Shown: positions 61,458-64,000 of the stretch, piece after piece
Numbering within the stretch: position 1 is the stretch's first letter
Layout: every line of letters starts with the position of its first letter
NCBI RefSeq assembly: GCF_900115605.1
Contig: NZ_FOXC01000001.1
Span: forward strand, 62,001 to 126,000
DNA length: 64,000 nt
Direction: 5' to 3'
DNA from: Halolactibacillus halophilus
GTDB lineage: Bacteria > Bacillota > Bacilli > Bacillales > Amphibacillaceae
Translations under genes and position numbers: made by a program
Notes under the pieces: model-generated
Databases searched by the model: none
Told to the model about the DNA's origin: nothing
The model's input: the letters and a program-made list of their open reading frames with translations, nothing else

Positions 61458-61986
61458 CACTTAACACCTCACTTACTTGTGCTCGGTCAATCATTAAAGT
61501 GAATTGTGTTACATACACCGTCTCATTAACTTCAATTGTTTCTAACGTTACGCTTGTCACATATGGCAAATTCACCAGATTACGATGCATATTAACGACG
61601 TGTTGATCATTATCAAAGGTGATTTCCAGTTGAACATTACCGTCAATAGTGAAAAAGAACCGTTCAACAGTAGCTGTGTTACTCGGTATTTGACTTAACA
61701 AATCATGGTAAAGTGTATCTACCGGAAACTGATTTTGTTTCAATGTGTCTCGTTGATTAACTAATGTTGAGACTTGTTCACCAATGAGGTTAACTCGTTG
61801 TAATTCACTGATTTCATTCGCTTGATTATTAATCATTTCTATATTACGTGAAGTCTCTGTTTTAATAGAATCAGTCAGCCACCAAAAATAACCCCCAAGC
61901 AAACCAAACAAAAGCAAGGCAATAAAAATGATTAAAAATGGCGTGAAGTTGTTTTTTTTCTTTTCAAAGAAATTAATATTTACCAT
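61447..61986 (-). CDS. pilN: PilN-like type IV pilus inner-membrane protein
   Basis: 179 residues. The short cytoplasmic start VNINFFEKKKN is the conserved PilN segment that binds PilM (INLLP-like), followed by a membrane helix (about 16-36), a coiled coil and a small C-terminal domain. Lies 12 bases after pilM. Confidence 0.83.
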   Translation of the reverse strand: MVNINFFEKKKNNFTPFLIIFIALLLFGLLGGYFWWLTDSIKTETSRNIEMINNQANEISELQRVNLIGEQVSTLVNQRDTLKQNQFPVDTLYHDLLSQIPSNTATVERFFFTIDGNVQLEITFDNDQHVVNMHRNLVNLPYVTSVTLETIEVNETVYVTQFTLMIDRAQVSEVLSDEN

Positions 61987-61998
61987 GTTTAGCCTCCT

Positions 61999-63099
61999 CT
62001 ATTGTTCAGTATGGTTTGAATTTTGATGAGAATCTGTTGACTCTTCTTTTAGTGACGGTTCAGTTGATTGTTCATCTACATGCTTATGTTGTTTTTTTGA
62101 ACGTATTTTAGTCATTCGTTTTGGTGGTTTTACTCGTTTCTTTTTAGATGGCGTCTCTTTATAACTGAGACCGATGAGCGCGCCGTAACCGTTAGGCAAC
62201 TCATTAGGTAACGAGAGTGTTTTGACACTAATATCAAAACGCTCAACCATTGTTTCTTTTAATTCAATAAGGGCAGGATGATTACCTAAGAAAGCTACAT
62301 CAGTCACACCAATACTCCCGTCTAAAACGGAATATTGATAAAAGTCCATAAAACGTTCAATCGTGATCAACGTGTTATCTCGTTCATCTTCTAACTCCTC
62401 TTTTGGTAAGGTAGAAACAAGTTCGTTCCCTTGGCTATCCAACTCCCAAGCTTGATAAGCATTTGAAGTGTGAATATGACGATTAAATCTTGGTTTATTA
62501 TTGTGGAAAACCGTTAAGGTCAAATCAAGTTTATCCCATTGTATCATTAATAAATGATTGTCTGTTGATGTATCTTGAAGCGATTGATACGTACGGTAGG
62601 CGCTTAAGTACGAAATATCTGCGACAATCGGATTTAAGCCTACGTCATCAAATAACTTTTCAAACGGTTTTAAACGCTCTTTTGGATAGGCAAATAAAAG
62701 CACCTCATTTTTTTCTTCCCCATAGTTTAAAATATCAAAATCTAAAACTGGATCCTTAAATGGTAGACGAATGCTGCCCTCGAGCTGCAAACGAATATAC
62801 TGTTTTGCTTCATCAATGGATAATTGATTCGGAATTTCTTCTGTACGCATTGTCACAAAACTATCAGGAACAAGAAAAGAGATGTGAGCACGCTTCCATT
62901 TTTTCTGTTCTACTAACGTACGTAAATGACGCTTTAATTGTGATTCATTTACAATACGACCATCTTCCATCACAAGTTGGTCAAAAAAAACTTCACCGTA
63001 ATCTATATGTTCATTCGCTTTCTGTCTTGGATAAACAAGGTAGCGAATACTCCGGTCATTGATTGATATAAAGATATGTTCCTTCTTAAAGAGTCCCAT
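61999..63099 (-). CDS. pilM: PilM-like actin-fold type IV pilus protein
   Basis: 366 residues. Starts MGLFKKEHIFISINDRSIRYLVY, the PilM N-terminus; residues up to about 315 form an actin/FtsA-like fold, and PNQLSIDEAKQYIRLQLEGSI near 95 is characteristic. The last 45 residues are a basic, then Ser/Glu/His-rich tail. PilM is the cytoplasmic partner of PilN and links the assembly platform to the ATPase. Confidence 0.85.
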   Translation of the reverse strand: MGLFKKEHIFISINDRSIRYLVYPRQKANEHIDYGEVFFDQLVMEDGRIVNESQLKRHLRTLVEQKKWKRAHISFLVPDSFVTMRTEEIPNQLSIDEAKQYIRLQLEGSIRLPFKDPVLDFDILNYGEEKNEVLLFAYPKERLKPFEKLFDDVGLNPIVADISYLSAYRTYQSLQDTSTDNHLLMIQWDKLDLTLTVFHNNKPRFNRHIHTSNAYQAWELDSQGNELVSTLPKEELEDERDNTLITIERFMDFYQYSVLDGSIGVTDVAFLGNHPALIELKETMVERFDISVKTLSLPNELPNGYGALIGLSYKETPSKKKRVKPPKRMTKIRSKKQHKHVDEQSTEPSLKEESTDSHQNSNHTEQ

Positions 63100-63123
63100 G
63101 TATTGTCATCCTTTATAAATAGA

Positions 63124-63876
63124 TTAGAAAAAGCTAAAATACCAAGTTAATATACTCTCACCAAAAAAGATAACCGTAAGGGCTGCCATACTAATGTATG
63201 GACCAAATGGCACTTTAGTCTTCCTTGTTACTTTCCCTCGCAACAATAATACTATATTAATTAACGTACCATACAATGTCGATAATAAAAAGATAAGTAA
63301 TACACCGCCAATACCAAATAAATAACCAAGCACAAAGAAATACTTCATATCTCCCGCACCCATACCACCTTGACTTAACAAAATAACGACAAAAATTAAG
63401 CCAAAACCAATTAAGGCACCAACAAGTGATGAATACCAAGGATCTAGTGGCTCAATAAAGCGTAAAATAACAATTAGTGGAAAGAAAAACAATAAAATTT
63501 TATTCGGTATTAAAAAATATGTAAGATCAGTCACGATGATAATTACTGAAAGAGACACGGCAACAACCGCAATCACTGCCTCCATTGTTAAACCATACAC
63601 AAGGTAGCTAAATAGAAAACCAACCCCCGTTAATAACTCGATTAATGGGTACATCGCGCTAATTTTTGCCCCACACCCTCGGCACTTACCTCGCTGACTA
63701 ACGTATGAGACAACTGGAATCAGTTCTATAGCACTTAACTGTTTATGACAAGTCGGACAATATGAACGGTCATTTGATAAAAAGTTATTCTTTGGCACAC
63801 GTAAACCAACCACATTATAAAAGGATCCAAGTACAAGACCAAAGATAAAGAAGGTGATGCTGTAAAAAATCGTCAT
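63124..63876 (-). CDS. pilD: Prepilin peptidase / N-methyltransferase (PilD/ComC type)
   Basis: Processes type IV prepilins. Seven or eight membrane helices. The cytoplasmic zinc-type tetracysteine CPTCHKQL ... CRGCGAKI is near residues 41-70; catalytic aspartates are in VTDLTYFLIPNK near 122 and GGMGAGDMKYF near 184. AGGAGTG five bases before the ATG at 63876 outweighs an ATG at 63924 that lies in the preceding terminator. 250 residues. Confidence 0.92.
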   Translation of the reverse strand: MTIFYSITFFIFGLVLGSFYNVVGLRVPKNNFLSNDRSYCPTCHKQLSAIELIPVVSYVSQRGKCRGCGAKISAMYPLIELLTGVGFLFSYLVYGLTMEAVIAVVAVSLSVIIIVTDLTYFLIPNKILLFFFPLIVILRFIEPLDPWYSSLVGALIGFGLIFVVILLSQGGMGAGDMKYFFVLGYLFGIGGVLLIFLLSTLYGTLINIVLLLRGKVTRKTKVPFGPYISMAALTVIFFGESILTWYFSFF

Positions 63877-63894
63877 AACAACACTCCTAGATAG

Positions 63895-63922
63895 AAATAA
63901 AGACCCCTCTTTGGGAGGAGTC
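63895..63922 (-). terminator. Hairpin between pilin gene and pilD
   Basis: GACTCCTC-CCAAA-GAGGGGTC then TTTATTT on the minus strand. Probably a leaky terminator that keeps pilin (upstream) more abundant than the assembly proteins. Confidence 0.65.
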
Positions 63923-63946
63923 ATTAATCTTTATTTAATAAGTAAA

Positions 63947-64000
63947 TCAATCAAGCCCATCAACTTCGTATTGATTTTCAGCATCCACTGTGATTTTTAC
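63947..64000 (-). CDS. C-terminus of a gene upstream of pilD, probably a pilin
   Basis: Only the last 17 codons (VKITVDAENQYEVDGLD) and TGA are in the window; no homology call is possible from these. Its position just before a leaky terminator and pilD makes a type IV pilin-like protein likely. Confidence 0.5.
   Translation of the reverse strand, partial: VKITVDAENQYEVDGLD

Overview
The window is a 64 kb chromosomal segment of a low-GC Gram-positive bacterium of the Bacillaceae. Gene order follows the Bacillus subtilis yqeI-aroE ... yrrK-alaS-recD2-mnmA-cymR-rarA-aspS-hisS-relA-recJ-secDF-tgt-ruvAB-pheA-obg-rplU-minCD-mreBCD-radC backbone almost gene for gene. Nearly everything is on the minus strand; only rarA, the lytH-like amidase, niaR and one tiny ORF are on plus. 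The sporulation genes that B. subtilis interleaves here (spoVB, bofC, safA/coxA, spo0B, spoIVFA/FB, spoIIB) are all missing. An acidic extracytoplasmic protein fits salt tolerance. A non-sporing halophilic or alkaliphilic lineage such as Halolactibacillus/Streptohalobacillus is my inference, not something the sequence proves.

Layout. 1-9.0 kb: yqeI (partial), aroE, yqeH, yqeG, mtnN, a yrrS-like gene, greA, udk, trmR, mltG, yrzB, ruvX and yrzL. 9.1-18 kb: alaS behind an alanine T-box, then recD2, a TPR protein, mnmA with its dedicated desulfurase, and cymR. 18-24.5 kb: rarA, 6S RNA, a hisS-aspS operon behind a T-box, and a secreted amidase. 24.5-29 kb: a pstSCAB-phoU operon with a clear four-repeat Pho box. 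29-38 kb: dtd, relA, apt, recJ, lapA, secDF and comN. 38-42.2 kb is the most accessory-looking stretch: a 36-codon ORF, an anti-sigma/ECF sigma pair whose sigma gene has an in-frame amber codon, and an unrecognised 12-14 segment membrane protein under a cre-controlled promoter. 42.3-54.5 kb: yajC, tgt, queA, ruvBA, yebC, nadE, niaR, pheA, pheB, obg, rpmA, prp, rplU (with leader) and an RNase E/G. 54.7-58.7 kb: minDC and mreDCB. 58.9-60.7 kb: radC split by a group II intron. 60.9-64 kb: a type IV pilus assembly operon (pilin end, pilD, pilM, pilN, pilO).

The most striking element is the 1,119 bp group II intron. It sits inside the codons of the RadC JAMM zinc motif and separates the two metal-binding histidines from the downstream serine and aspartate. 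Its boundaries are precise (GTGCG at the 5' end, CCTAC at the 3' end), and it has a textbook 34-nt domain V. Joining the exons restores an uninterrupted 230-residue RadC. Its internal ORF, with a strong ribosome-binding site, encodes only the thumb/maturase end of an intron protein; the reverse transcriptase palm is missing. It therefore looks like an immobile intron that may still splice.

Regulation visible in the sequence includes two T-box leaders, a PhoP box array, a cre site placed just after a promoter, an ECF-type autoregulatory promoter, an L21 leader, and many intrinsic terminators that mark operon ends. Several start codons were reassigned from ribosome-binding-site spacing; these are stated in each entry.
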